Positions 47,637-55,461 of a DNA stretch of 64,000 bases are shown here, piece by piece; the first letter of the stretch is position 1; the number at the start of each line of letters is the position of its first letter. A program made the translations under genes and the position numbers. The notes beneath the pieces are model-generated. The model was not told the origin of the DNA, ran no database searches, and saw only the letters and a program-made list of their open reading frames with translations. Source of the stretch: a virus; the IMG/VR virus record IMGVR_UViG_3300042400_001600, positions 17,600 through 81,599 of that record; one strand, given 5' to 3'.

Positions 47637-50600
47637 AATTTGCCAGTCTTCTCTACATCATTGGCAAAGTTTTTTCCTATTGCGAGTCTCGGGTATGGTG
47701 AAATATTCGAACTAAAATCGCTGTCCTCCCCTCGCATTGCCGACTCCGCCATGTTTTTTGCGACGTAGCTGCTGGTCAGTTTCGAGGCCCAGTCCGTTGA
47801 CGCACTTCCCGCCGTCCGCAGACGATCCATGTCCGGCTCAAATCCCGGCGCATCATTTGCCACCGCGACTTTGTCATACCCGCGGGAAGCCAGATGCTCC
47901 GCCATCCTCGGGGTCAATTTGGTTCCGATGGTGTAATGGAGGGCCGGGGCCTGCAAATACCGACCGACGCCCTGGCCTGGATGCACACGCTCCGAATCGG
48001 CCGGCGGCACGTAGGAGGCCGCCAGCTTGTTGTAGGAGACGGTGTCATCGGGCAGGTAGTCGCCCAGGCCTTCCGCATCCGTAATGCGCACATGGTCCAA
48101 TGCTCCGCGCGCCACCATCTCGGTGTGCTTCAAATCCGTCTTGATGCCGCTGTCATCGAGCAATTGCTTGAGACGGGTGGCGTAATAGCGGCGGCCCTCG
48201 CCCAATCCCCGCAGCCGGACAATGTCCCTGGGATCGACAATGCCCTCGCTCAAGGCGTCACCGGCCTCCAGCTTGTCGCCTGGCTTTACCAGCAGACCCA
48301 GGCCCTCGGGAATGTAGTGCTCATGGTCGCCCACGTAAGCGAACTTGCCTCCCTGCGGGGCATCCTTGATGGAATGCACGGTGCCTTCCAATTCGGACAC
48401 GGGGGCTTTGTCGGGGAAGGCTTCGGGGCTTTGGACGAATGCATTGATGGCGTTCATTCCCGAGAACTCCCTCTTTTTACCGGCGACTCCTGCGGTGTTT
48501 TTCACAATCAATCCGTTCTCCAAAACGAACAGCTCGTCCGGATGATCCACTGTGATGTCCCAGCAATGGTGGTTGCCGATCTCAGTAATTGATTCGCGCT
48601 TGGCGCGGTAAAATAGCTCGGGATTCCGCAATTCGTAATTTGCATTCTCCAGTAGGTCTTTTGTCCTTGGGCCTTTGCACCCCGGAATTGGAGGCAGCAT
48701 GCCTACCAGCTTCTGAATCTGATCTTGTCGTGTAATTGCAAATGCCCACGCATCATGTTTGTAGCTGCGAGTTCCCGCTTTTGCCGTGTTGGTGATTTCC
48801 GAAGTGTACACACAAAGACGAAGCTCCAACAGACGTCGCAAATCCTCTAACATCCCGCGACTCGTGGAGGCGAAGCTGATGAAAACATGGCCGGCTTTGT
48901 TTTTTCCAATGCTACCGTCCGTGGCAATAAATCCTGCGAGCAAAGCAGACACAGAGGCTTTATCCCAATACAAGGCCTGCACGGGCACCCGCTTCTCGTG
49001 GGCATACTTGTTCGCAATTCCCCACTCCAGCATCTTCACCTTCATTGGGTGCCGGGTAGCGGTCTTCACCATCTGCCCAGTCGTTGCGCTGCGGTCTCCC
49101 CACCCTTGAGTCGATGTGTGGACTATTGCGTAATCATGGCTGCGCTTTCTTTTCTTCAGTGCGAGTCCGGCAGTTGCCAGCGGGGTTTGCAAATCCGCAA
49201 TGAGCATTGGATCCGCACACGAAAAGCGAATGGACGCATCCGCATGATTTTCAGAATCCCAGCGAATACCGTCGCCGAGCAGTGCTCCACACAGGACAGC
49301 CAATGGTTCGTGCGTTTCCAGTGCCGCATCAATCTTACATTCTACAGGCAGCACTGCCGCAATGTTTTTATGGGGATAACCCGCAGGAAGTTTGCAGGCT
49401 AAATAATTTTCCGGACATCCGAAGCCGTATTTTCCTGCATATTTTTTGCGCAGATACTCACCCGTCGTTTTCTTATTGCTCAGCACGATGTGCGTGTCCG
49501 TGCACTCCAAGGTCAGCCGGCGTTTTGTCTGCCCTTGCTTGTAGATATAGCGCTGAACCGGCTGAATGCCTTGATCCCATACGTATTTCACTTTCACTGG
49601 GAAAGTGGCGCCTGTGATATCAGAACCCAGGACCCATTCGCCGGCTTTGATCTCCTGAATCGGCTTCACGGACAAATCGGCCATTCGCACCATGGTGCCT
49701 TCCTTGAGGCAATGTTTCACGTTCAGCGCAGATTGGGTAATCGGCTCGCCAATTGAGTTTGCGGCGGTGATGCCTGCCGTACGTCCAATACCATACAGGT
49801 GCCCACCATCCATTCCGCCCACGCTTTCCGATGCGATACCCTCCGGAGAGTCATCAGTGATTGGGCTGTGGGCAATGACGTAGGGCACCTTCTTGCGGCG
49901 CAACTCCGCCAGCACCGGCGTTGTGATCATGGTGCCGGCGCTGAAGCCTCCTGCGGGCTTGGCGAGCACTCGGTATTTGAGGCTGGGATCTTCAATGTCC
50001 AGATCCACGCCATTGTCCGAGCCGGTGCTTTTCCTGGTGGTATTGAGCGTGGAAAGCAGGGACGACAGTTGCTTGGAGAAGTCACCGCCGACGGCCGTGG
50101 CTTTTTTCGTCGAAATAACGGCACTACGCGCCCCGTAGGTGCTGGCCAGGAATTCCGCCGGACGCAATCCCTCCGCATGCGAGTGCGTCGCGTACATCTC
50201 AATTGGCGTACCATTCCCATCCTGGAATATCCCTGGTGCCGAAATCATCGAGTTCAATTGCGGCGCCTTGCCTCGGGCTCCGCTCAATACCGAGTAGGCA
50301 ATGTTGTTGCCGCGGCGCAGGCCCTCCCGCTGCGTCTCCCTGGTGACATGCTCATTGGTGTCCTGCCAGATCTTCATCCGCTTCGTGCGGAACTCGGCGT
50401 CGGTATTCGCGCCTTTCTTTGCTTGGGCAATTCGCGCCTCCATCCCTTTGAAGATGGAGTCCTTGTCGATGACAGGCTTGAGATCTTCCAGCGTCAGGGA
50501 TTCGCCCTGGTCGTAGCTGGCATTGCGCCCTACGTCCGCAATCTTCCCGATGATGCTGGAATACTCCTCGGGATGCTCACGCGCAGCACGGGCCAGCAAT

Positions 50601-50689
50601 TGGTTGAAGCCCTTGGCGTCGTAATTGCGGCCGTAGTCCCGCAGGCCGTGCGGGAGCTGGTGTTCGAGAAGGAGTCGAATGCCCTTCAA
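47633..50689 (-). CDS. RNA polymerase beta-prime C-terminal half with an in-frame LAGLIDADG intein
   Basis: The protein has 1018 residues, 613 of which are extein. The extein corresponds to the part of beta-prime after the DFDGD catalytic motif: VLSGARGKAPQLNSMIS (135-150), HAEGLRPAEFLASTYGARSA (171-190, matching EGL...ST.GAR of bacterial beta-prime), then AANSIGEPITQSALNVKH (309-326), the bridge-helix end and trigger loop. After the intein follow TAGVAGKKREFSG, KHTEMVARGALDHVRITDAE and LGDYLP, matching the C-terminal part. The Cys residues of the usual beta-prime zinc site are missing. The N-terminal half with DFDGD is not in this window. Beta-prime split in two genes is known from jumbo phages. 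The gene lies among virion genes. Confidence 0.9.
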   Translation of the reverse strand: MKGIRLLLEHQLPHGLRDYGRNYDAKGFNQLLARAAREHPEEYSSIIGKIADVGRNASYDQGESLTLEDLKPVIDKDSIFKGMEARIAQAKKGANTDAEFRTKRMKIWQDTNEHVTRETQREGLRRGNNIAYSVLSGARGKAPQLNSMISAPGIFQDGNGTPIEMYATHSHAEGLRPAEFLASTYGARSAVISTKKATAVGGDFSKQLSSLLSTLNTTRKSTGSDNGVDLDIEDPSLKYRVLAKPAGGFSAGTMITTPVLAELRRKKVPYVIAHSPITDDSPEGIASESVGGMDGGHLYGIGRTAGITAANSIGEPITQSALNVKHCLKEGTMVRMADLSVKPIQEIKAGEWVLGSDITGATFPVKVKYVWDQGIQPVQRYIYKQGQTKRRLTLECTDTHIVLSNKKTTGEYLRKKYAGKYGFGCPENYLACKLPAGYPHKNIAAVLPVECKIDAALETHEPLAVLCGALLGDGIRWDSENHADASIRFSCADPMLIADLQTPLATAGLALKKRKRSHDYAIVHTSTQGWGDRSATTGQMVKTATRHPMKVKMLEWGIANKYAHEKRVPVQALYWDKASVSALLAGFIATDGSIGKNKAGHVFISFASTSRGMLEDLRRLLELRLCVYTSEITNTAKAGTRSYKHDAWAFAITRQDQIQKLVGMLPPIPGCKGPRTKDLLENANYELRNPELFYRAKRESITEIGNHHCWDITVDHPDELFVLENGLIVKNTAGVAGKKREFSGMNAINAFVQSPEAFPDKAPVSELEGTVHSIKDAPQGGKFAYVGDHEHYIPEGLGLLVKPGDKLEAGDALSEGIVDPRDIVRLRGLGEGRRYYATRLKQLLDDSGIKTDLKHTEMVARGALDHVRITDAEGLGDYLPDDTVSYNKLAASYVPPADSERVHPGQGVGRYLQAPALHYTIGTKLTPRMAEHLASRGYDKVAVANDAPGFEPDMDRLRTAGSASTDWASKLTSSYVAKNMAESAMRGEDSDFSSNISPYPRLAIGKNFANDVEKTGKF
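48497..49711 (-). mobile_element. Intein with LAGLIDADG homing endonuclease inside the polymerase gene
   Basis: It spans residues C327 to N731 (405 residues). Block A begins CLKEGTMVRMADLSVKPIQE with the splice Cys. Block B is LECTDTHIVLS. The LAGLIDADG parts are LAVLCGALLGDG (463-474) and SALLAGFIATDGSIG (581-595). Blocks F and G are HHCWDITVDHPDELFVLENG and LIVKN, with Lys instead of His before the final Asn. The +1 residue is Thr732. Joining H326 to T732 restores NVKH-TAG, the trigger-loop sequence. Confidence 0.9.
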
Positions 50690-50699
50690 TTGGTCCTCC

Positions 50700-51047
50700 T
50701 TACCGGTTCACACCCCACCCGCTCTGAATTGCCACCGTGACCGTGCCACCGGTGGCATTATCCCGCTCGACGCGCACGTATGGGTAAAGGCCCGGGTCCA
50801 GGACGACGATGGCGCTGGTGGTGATGTCGGCTCCGATCTGTTGCCAGTTCTCGCTGGCAGAATCCAAATCCTGCAGGACGCTGACATACAGCTTCACGGT
50901 GGCTCCGGCGGTATTGATCACCTGGAACGTATTGAGGCCGAATTGATCCCGGCGAATCACGGAGCTGTACGGGGAGGCGGCCGCTGCTGCGGTGAGCAGC
51001 ATGACGATTGGGGAATTGTCGCTTTTGGGATCGAAGGTGAGTGTCAT
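50700..51047 (-). CDS. Small beta-rich virion protein (115 aa)
   Basis: The protein has 115 residues of alternating strands (SPYSSVIRRDQFGLNTFQVI, GATVKLYVSVLQDLDSASEN, GLYPYVRVERDNATGGTVTV). The final YVRV...GTVTVAIQSGW pattern is common in small phage surface domains. It is located directly before the polymerase gene. There is no membrane segment. The role is unknown and it may decorate the particle. Confidence 0.6.
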   Translation of the reverse strand: MTLTFDPKSDNSPIVMLLTAAAAASPYSSVIRRDQFGLNTFQVINTAGATVKLYVSVLQDLDSASENWQQIGADITTSAIVVLDPGLYPYVRVERDNATGGTVTVAIQSGWGVNR

Positions 51048-51057
51048 GGGTCAGTGA

Positions 51058-51234
51058 TTAAAGAATGCTCAAATGGTAATTAGTGGTTGCTGGTGTGTCC
51101 ATTTTGAATTGCCAGTCGCGGAGAACGTGGTCGAGGTCGGGACTTGTGATGCGTTTGGCCTGCGTGATTAGCAGGATAAACGCGCCGATTAGGGCTAGTG
51201 CTTCGGCAAGCCAGCTTGGGATTTCGTGCTTCAT
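51058..51234 (-). CDS. Small membrane protein (58 aa)
   Basis: The ATG at 51234 overlaps the TGA of the upstream coiled-coil gene (ATGA). The 58-residue product has one hydrophobic span (WLAEALALIGAFILLITQA) near the N-terminus and a charged cytoplasmic or periplasmic tail (KRITSPDLDHVLRDWQFKM). It is a candidate for the lysis or superinfection set together with the neighbouring coiled-coil protein. The exact role is not visible. Confidence 0.6.
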   Translation of the reverse strand: MKHEIPSWLAEALALIGAFILLITQAKRITSPDLDHVLRDWQFKMDTPATTNYHLSIL

Positions 51235-51518
51235 TTCAGCGCGTCGAGCTTTGCTTTGGCCGCGTCCGCTGCCGCCTGTGCCGCTTCAAACTCAGCCTGC
51301 GCCGCGTCGCGCTCCTTCTCATCGGCAGACTTGGCAGCATCCGAGAGCATCTTGGCCTTGCCCGCGTCATCGGCTGCGAGGAAGTCCGCGATGGTCTGCG
51401 CGTGCGCGTCGCGCTCGGCGGTGATGGCGGCGATGGTCGCGTCCTTGGCGGCGAAATAAGCGGAGATGTCGAGCCAAAGCTGGCCTGATTCGGTTTGGAT
51501 TTCAAACAGTGATTTCAT
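51231..51518 (-). CDS. Coiled-coil protein (95 aa)
   Basis: The protein has 95 residues. From residue 25 to the end it is one long Ala/Glu/Lys-rich coiled coil (ATIAAITAERDAHAQTIADF, ERDAAQAEFEAAQAAADAA). The N-terminal part (LFEIQTESGQLWLDISAYFA) is short and folded. It is preceded by the fibre gene and followed by a membrane gene. It may be a fibre-associated trimerisation factor or a chaperone. No family is recognised. Confidence 0.6.
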   Translation of the reverse strand: MKSLFEIQTESGQLWLDISAYFAAKDATIAAITAERDAHAQTIADFLAADDAGKAKMLSDAAKSADEKERDAAQAEFEAAQAAADAAKAKLDALK

Positions 51519-51536
51519 GGGTTTGTGGGTTGTGGG

Positions 51537-52742
51537 TTAGGCTAAGAGTCCGGCGTTTCGCAGCGCTCTGACTACTTGTGCAATCGTGTAGCCGTCAAAC
51601 GTGTCGTCCGTTTTGATATTTGCCCCCCCCCCGCCCGTGTGAGCAAAGGTCGCACTGGCAACTGACGTTGTCGGTTGAACGATTGGCGTCGAATTCCAGA
51701 AGCTGAGTTTCTGCGTTGTTGCCGTGCCTATCTTCGTTCCGGTCGTCGTGCTGAAAGCGATGTTCTGCGCATTTCCTAGCGTGATGCCGCCGTTAGCAGT
51801 GAGAAGCCCCGTCAGCGTGCTCGCGCCGGTCACGGCTAGGGTAGCGGCAAGCGTCACCGCCTGCGTCGAGTCAATCGTGATTGCGGTCACGGCGGCATTC
51901 GCGGAAGAACCAGAGCCTCCTGCTGGCGTCGTGCGAATCAAAATTGACCCGCCTGCCGCGCTGCCCGTCGAAGCGCCGCCCTGAATGTGCAGCGCGCCAC
52001 CCGCGATGTTTGTCCCTGACCCGCCGCCGCCTCTGAATGTGCCCGTGTTGGGGGTTGATGTTTTGTCTTCTGCGGCTTGAAAGACGGTTGTTGAAACAAC
52101 CGTTCCGGAGAATGTAGTGTTGCCACCCACCGGAGTAATCAGCAGGCCATTGCCAAACGACCCGTAACCGCTAAAACTTAACCCGCGAACTGAATTAGTC
52201 AGCAATGTGAGCGAGTTTGATCCAAGAAGAAATCCTGCTTGGTTTGTCGAATTTGCCGAAACCGCGCTACGGCCAATTGAGGGCGATACTGAAGTGTTAT
52301 AGGCGTATGAGCCGTCCGGCACCAATACATGTCCTGCTGTTGCGTTCAGTGCGACATTGGCGGTGCCTCCGCTCGCCGTGAGCGTGAGTGCCTGATTGAG
52401 CGTGCCCGTTCCGGTCTTGGCGATCCGCACGACTTCGCCCGCCGTGCTGCTCGCGCTGGTGCTTGAGAAGTCCGCGCCCGTTCCTGTCGTGAGGCTGTTC
52501 GCCGCAACCGCGATGCCGCTGGTCGTGGTCGTGCCGGTCGTCGTGGGCAGCGTGAAGGTGTTCGTCGTGCCGGTGTAGGTGTTGCTGCCCTCCAGCGTCA
52601 CCAGTGTGTTGAAAAAATCCGGATCATTGTTAATCGCGGCAGCCAGCTCCTGCAAAGTATCCAGCGTGTCGGGTGCGCTGCCGGTCAGGGCCGCAATTAT
52701 CGCGTTGAGCTTGCTTGTGGATGGTTCAGTCGTGACAGACAT
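51537..52742 (-). CDS. Tail fibre protein (401 aa)
   Basis: The protein has 401 residues. The N-terminal segment SKLNAIIAALTGSAPDTLDT, then LQELAAAINNDPDFFNTL is typical of phage tail fibres. The middle is a Thr/Gly/Ser/Ala-rich repeat shaft (NTYTGTTNTFTLPTTTGTTT, LTLTASGGTANVALNATAGH). The C-terminal end (QNIAFSTTTGTKIGTATTQK, then ASATFAHTGGGG) resembles fibre tips. It is one of several fibres upstream of the polymerase gene, so the phage may use multiple receptor-binding proteins. Confidence 0.8.
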   Translation of the reverse strand: MSVTTEPSTSKLNAIIAALTGSAPDTLDTLQELAAAINNDPDFFNTLVTLEGSNTYTGTTNTFTLPTTTGTTTTSGIAVAANSLTTGTGADFSSTSASSTAGEVVRIAKTGTGTLNQALTLTASGGTANVALNATAGHVLVPDGSYAYNTSVSPSIGRSAVSANSTNQAGFLLGSNSLTLLTNSVRGLSFSGYGSFGNGLLITPVGGNTTFSGTVVSTTVFQAAEDKTSTPNTGTFRGGGGSGTNIAGGALHIQGGASTGSAAGGSILIRTTPAGGSGSSANAAVTAITIDSTQAVTLAATLAVTGASTLTGLLTANGGITLGNAQNIAFSTTTGTKIGTATTQKLSFWNSTPIVQPTTSVASATFAHTGGGGANIKTDDTFDGYTIAQVVRALRNAGLLA

Positions 52743-52788
52743 GTGAGTAGATTATCTGCAATTCGCGCCAATGGCAAACACAGCCTGC

Positions 52789-53139
52789 CTATTTGGGAGT
52801 CGGGGTGGCGGGCGCATGCGTAGCCGGCAACGTCATGGCATCCCGCCATTTCTTCAGCGCCTCCATGTCCAGCCAGAGCTTCCCGTAATCCGCGTCGAGC
52901 CGCACCAGCGCTGTCCGACTCTCCTTCATCAGGTTGACCATGCCGGGCTCCTTGTCAGCGCCGAGCAGCATCTCCTTGAACTGCCGGTGCTCATTCTGCC
53001 AGTCGCGCTTCGCCACGGCATTGTCGATGGTCCAATTCCACGCCTTGTATCCGATGACCACGACGGCCGCAATGGTCGAGACCACCTTGAAGGTCTTGTC
53101 CGTGACGGTGAAGCGGAATTGCGACGTCTCCTCGGGCAT
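52789..53139 (-). CDS. Membrane-anchored coiled-coil protein (116 aa)
   Basis: The protein has 116 residues. A hydrophobic span (VVSTIAAVVVIGYKAWNW) at 19-36 is followed by a charged helical region (DWQNEHRQFKEMLLGADKEP, LMKESRTALVRLDADYGKLW) and a Pro-rich tail. The order, anchor then coiled coil, is like inner-membrane spanins. It sits next to the amidase gene, which fits a lysis role. Proof is lacking. Confidence 0.6.
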   Translation of the reverse strand: MPEETSQFRFTVTDKTFKVVSTIAAVVVIGYKAWNWTIDNAVAKRDWQNEHRQFKEMLLGADKEPGMVNLMKESRTALVRLDADYGKLWLDMEALKKWRDAMTLPATHAPATPTPK

Positions 53140-53145
53140 TTGGAT

Positions 53146-54078
53146 TTACAACGGTGAGCGGTGGACGGCGGGCATGCCGACAAATCCACACGCCTCACGG
53201 ATGGCGAGCAGATGCTCCTCAAATGCCGGACCAGGGTCGTTCTTGCGCTGCGTGATTCGGTCGTGGCCGGTCACGTCATGCAGTTCGTAGCGGGCGACCA
53301 GCAGCTTGCTGAGCGCCAGCACCGAGGCGATCTGTGCCGGGTAGAAAATCTCCCACTCATCTCCCCCGTTTTGTTTTCCCGACCAGTGCGGTGCGAGCAT
53401 GGTGGCGAAGCCGGGGACGTTTTTGCGTCCCCATCCGAACGCGCCTTTCGAGTCGCCCAAGTTCGCAATCTCAATTCCGATGGCTTCATCATTGCCGCCT
53501 TTACCATTGGCGGAACTGTAAAGTATGCCGGTTGTGGGATCGACCCACTGGCTCCGGCCTGCGTGAAATGCTTTCTGATTGCAGGGAACGTGCTGCACGA
53601 TTGTTCCGTCCCGATCGATCGTGAAATGCGCCGAGACGCCTCGCGCCTTCATAACGTCCACGGCACCGTCAACGTCCTTGATGCAGTCGCCGTTCAGATC
53701 CCCGTCCCCATCCGCACCTCCGGTGAAGTGCTCGACAAGGTAGCGCGGCTTCAGAGGGCCTCCACTGGAAAGCGGCTGCCGCCACACACCAACGAGCCAG
53801 TGATCCGATCCCATATTCAGCCCACCGGGAATCAGGACGTCGATCTTGGGGGCTTCCTTCCCTGCGATTGCAGCCTGAAGGCGACCCTCGGACTTCACGC
53901 CCCAGCGTCCGTCCACATCGTCACCCTCGAATCCGAGGACGGCCTGCACGAGCTTGATCGTCGCCCTGTCCGCCTGGGTGAGGGCCGTGCGTGACTTCCG
54001 TCCGAAGTCGTTGTCGATTTCGAATGCGTAAAAACCCGCGTCCTTCAGGGTCTGTTGGATGCGTTCGATCTTGGTCAT
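53146..54078 (-). CDS. Endolysin, N-acetylmuramoyl-L-alanine amidase (amidase_2)
   Basis: The protein has 310 residues. Residues 1-75 resemble a peptidoglycan-binding helical domain (RIQQTLKDAGFYAFEIDNDF, LVQAVLGFEGDDVDGRWG). The amidase domain follows with VEHFTGG (H117), VSAHFTIDRDGTIVQHVP, FHAGRS (H172), IGIEIANL and GHDRITQRKNDPGPAF (H272, D281). These are the zinc ligands and signature of the family. Between H117 and the VSAHF strand lies a DGDGDLNGDCIKD segment that resembles an EF-hand/dockerin calcium loop, an unusual insertion. It cuts the bond between muramic acid and L-Ala at lysis. Confidence 0.9.
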   Translation of the reverse strand: MTKIERIQQTLKDAGFYAFEIDNDFGRKSRTALTQADRATIKLVQAVLGFEGDDVDGRWGVKSEGRLQAAIAGKEAPKIDVLIPGGLNMGSDHWLVGVWRQPLSSGGPLKPRYLVEHFTGGADGDGDLNGDCIKDVDGAVDVMKARGVSAHFTIDRDGTIVQHVPCNQKAFHAGRSQWVDPTTGILYSSANGKGGNDEAIGIEIANLGDSKGAFGWGRKNVPGFATMLAPHWSGKQNGGDEWEIFYPAQIASVLALSKLLVARYELHDVTGHDRITQRKNDPGPAFEEHLLAIREACGFVGMPAVHRSPL

Positions 54079-54290
54079 GATTTTTTTTCGGTGACTTTTT
54101 GTGCGACCTTTCCGCCGAGCATCAGGCCGGAGAAGGTGAGCAGGCTGTTTGGAATCTCAGGCAGGCCCGGCTGCGCGAGGCAGACGATCAACCAGGCAAA
54201 GATCAGTGCGGCGAACCACAGGACCATGCAGAAGCGCATGGCTGAGACGGCGCCGTCCTCGGACAGCATTGAGAGGATGAATTTTTTCAT
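54075..54290 (-). CDS. Holin-like membrane protein (71 aa)
   Basis: The ATG at 54290 is the natural start. A longer frame to 54485 is Arg/His-rich and overlaps another gene. The 71-residue product (MKKFILSMLSEDGAVSAMRF, then CMVLWFAALIFAWLIVCLAQ) has a strong hydrophobic span and a second weaker one (SLLTFSGLMLGGKVAQKV). The LSEDGAxSxMR start and GK-x-AQK end resemble small phage proteins found next to endolysins. It overlaps the amidase start (ATGA), so a holin role is plausible. Confidence 0.65.
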   Translation of the reverse strand: MKKFILSMLSEDGAVSAMRFCMVLWFAALIFAWLIVCLAQPGLPEIPNSLLTFSGLMLGGKVAQKVTEKKS

Positions 54291-54292
54291 AA

Positions 54293-54817
54293 TTAGATGA
54301 GTCGGGTGATGATATAAAAAAGTCCGCTCGATGCCGCCACGCCGGCGGCCAGGCAGATTGCAATGCGCACCGCCCACAGCATCCACGATGGCTTGTCCTT
54401 GGTGATGTTCTTGGTGGTGAGGAAGGCGCCGAGGAATGCCAACCCAAACAGGACGGTGAGGACTGTGTTGCCGAAGACCTTCCAATTGCGCAATTGCTTC
54501 TCCAGCTTCTCATTCAAATCCTGCATTACCTTGAAATTCTCCGCGGCAATCACGGCAGCGTCGCCGGCCGCCTTCAATTGCGCAGCGAGGAGACCTGACT
54601 TCCCTTGCAGGCTCAGGATCGTCCCGGCCTGGTCGATGATCGTCGCATTCAATGCCTCCCGGCCCGCGCTGATTGCCTCCGTCACCTGCTGGAGCTGCTC
54701 GAACTGCTCGATGGGTACCATGATGAACCGCGGCTTGGGCGGCTCGTCCTGGCAGTAGGCAGCCTGCAGGAGCCCCCATGCGAGGATGGGCCAGAGGAAT
54801 GCGCGAACGGAGTTCAT
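54293..54817 (-). CDS. Membrane protein with signal peptide and coiled coil (174 aa)
   Basis: The protein has 174 residues. An N-terminal signal-like segment (FLWPILAWGLLQAAYC, 7-22) is followed by a long helical part (EQFEQLQQVTEAISAGREAL, 37-110) and two membrane spans at about 114-134 and 146-170. The organisation is compatible with a lysis-associated membrane protein (holin partner or inner-membrane spanin). It is coupled to the next gene by an ATGA overlap. Confidence 0.6.
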   Translation of the reverse strand: MNSVRAFLWPILAWGLLQAAYCQDEPPKPRFIMVPIEQFEQLQQVTEAISAGREALNATIIDQAGTILSLQGKSGLLAAQLKAAGDAAVIAAENFKVMQDLNEKLEKQLRNWKVFGNTVLTVLFGLAFLGAFLTTKNITKDKPSWMLWAVRIAICLAAGVAASSGLFYIITRLI

Positions 54818-55071
54818 TTGGATTTGGGGCGCAGGCTGTTCAGGATGGACTGCAGGATATTGATGTCGTCGCCCAGCTTGTCGGAGCTGGCTTTGAGTTT
54901 CGCATTGCTGCGCTCAAGAGTGCCGCCGATTCTCAGGATCTCCTTGCCGCTGCCTCGGGCCTCGCCGATGTGCTGGCCTGTCGCGGTGATGGCGCGGTTG
55001 GAGACCACGGGCGCCGTGGCGCAGCCGGCAAACACCAGGCCGGTCAACATGGAGAGAAGGCGCAGTTGCAT
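54814..55071 (-). CDS. Small lipoprotein, outer-membrane spanin candidate (85 aa)
   Basis: The protein has 85 residues. The signal peptide MQLRLLSMLTGLVFAGC ends in the lipobox FAGC with Cys17 as the acylated residue. The mature 68-residue chain is helical (SGKEILRIGGTLERSNAKLK, SSDKLGDDINILQSILNS). A small lipoprotein near an amidase fits the Rz1-type outer spanin. An unusual point is that its partner gene is not nested within it. An outer-membrane lipoprotein would imply a diderm host. Confidence 0.7.
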   Translation of the reverse strand: MQLRLLSMLTGLVFAGCATAPVVSNRAITATGQHIGEARGSGKEILRIGGTLERSNAKLKASSDKLGDDINILQSILNSLRPKSK

Positions 55072-55137
55072 TGGGTGACGCTGCCGTATTATCGGAGGAC
55101 TGTCCAGCCTGGAATTGCCTTGCCGCCGCTCAGGGCT

Positions 55138-55461
55138 TCACCGCTTCACCGCACGTTGCAGCTCCTTCAGATCCTCCTGCTGCGCCTGGGTCAACGTGCG
55201 CAATGCCGAGATGGCCTTATCGTTTTCACGGTCGACTTTCTCAATCCGGGCGTGCAGTTCGGTTTGCATCCTTTTCGCTTCGATAAAGTCATGCTGCAGT
55301 CGGGAGACCCGTTCTCCCGTGACCGCATGCCCGGCCCAGAACGACAGGAACCCGGAGAGGATGCCGACGGCGATGCTGAGATACGCAACGGTTTCTTTTT
55401 TGCCGTTGGCGTTCGTCCGCATCTCCCGCAGGAGCTGGAGGATTTCTTCATTTCCGGGCAT
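55138..55461 (-). CDS. Membrane-anchored coiled-coil protein (107 aa), inner spanin candidate
   Basis: The protein has 107 residues. A hydrophobic segment (VAYLSIAVGILSGFLSFWAG, 25-45) is followed by a long coiled coil (VSRLQHDFIEAKRMQTELHA, KVDRENDKAISALRTLTQ). The arrangement is that of an inner-membrane spanin, and the lipoprotein gene lies directly downstream. It overlaps the PAS-like gene by 14 bases. Other membrane-anchored coiled coils in this cluster could play the same role. Confidence 0.6.
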   Translation of the reverse strand: MPGNEEILQLLREMRTNANGKKETVAYLSIAVGILSGFLSFWAGHAVTGERVSRLQHDFIEAKRMQTELHARIEKVDRENDKAISALRTLTQAQQEDLKELQRAVKR

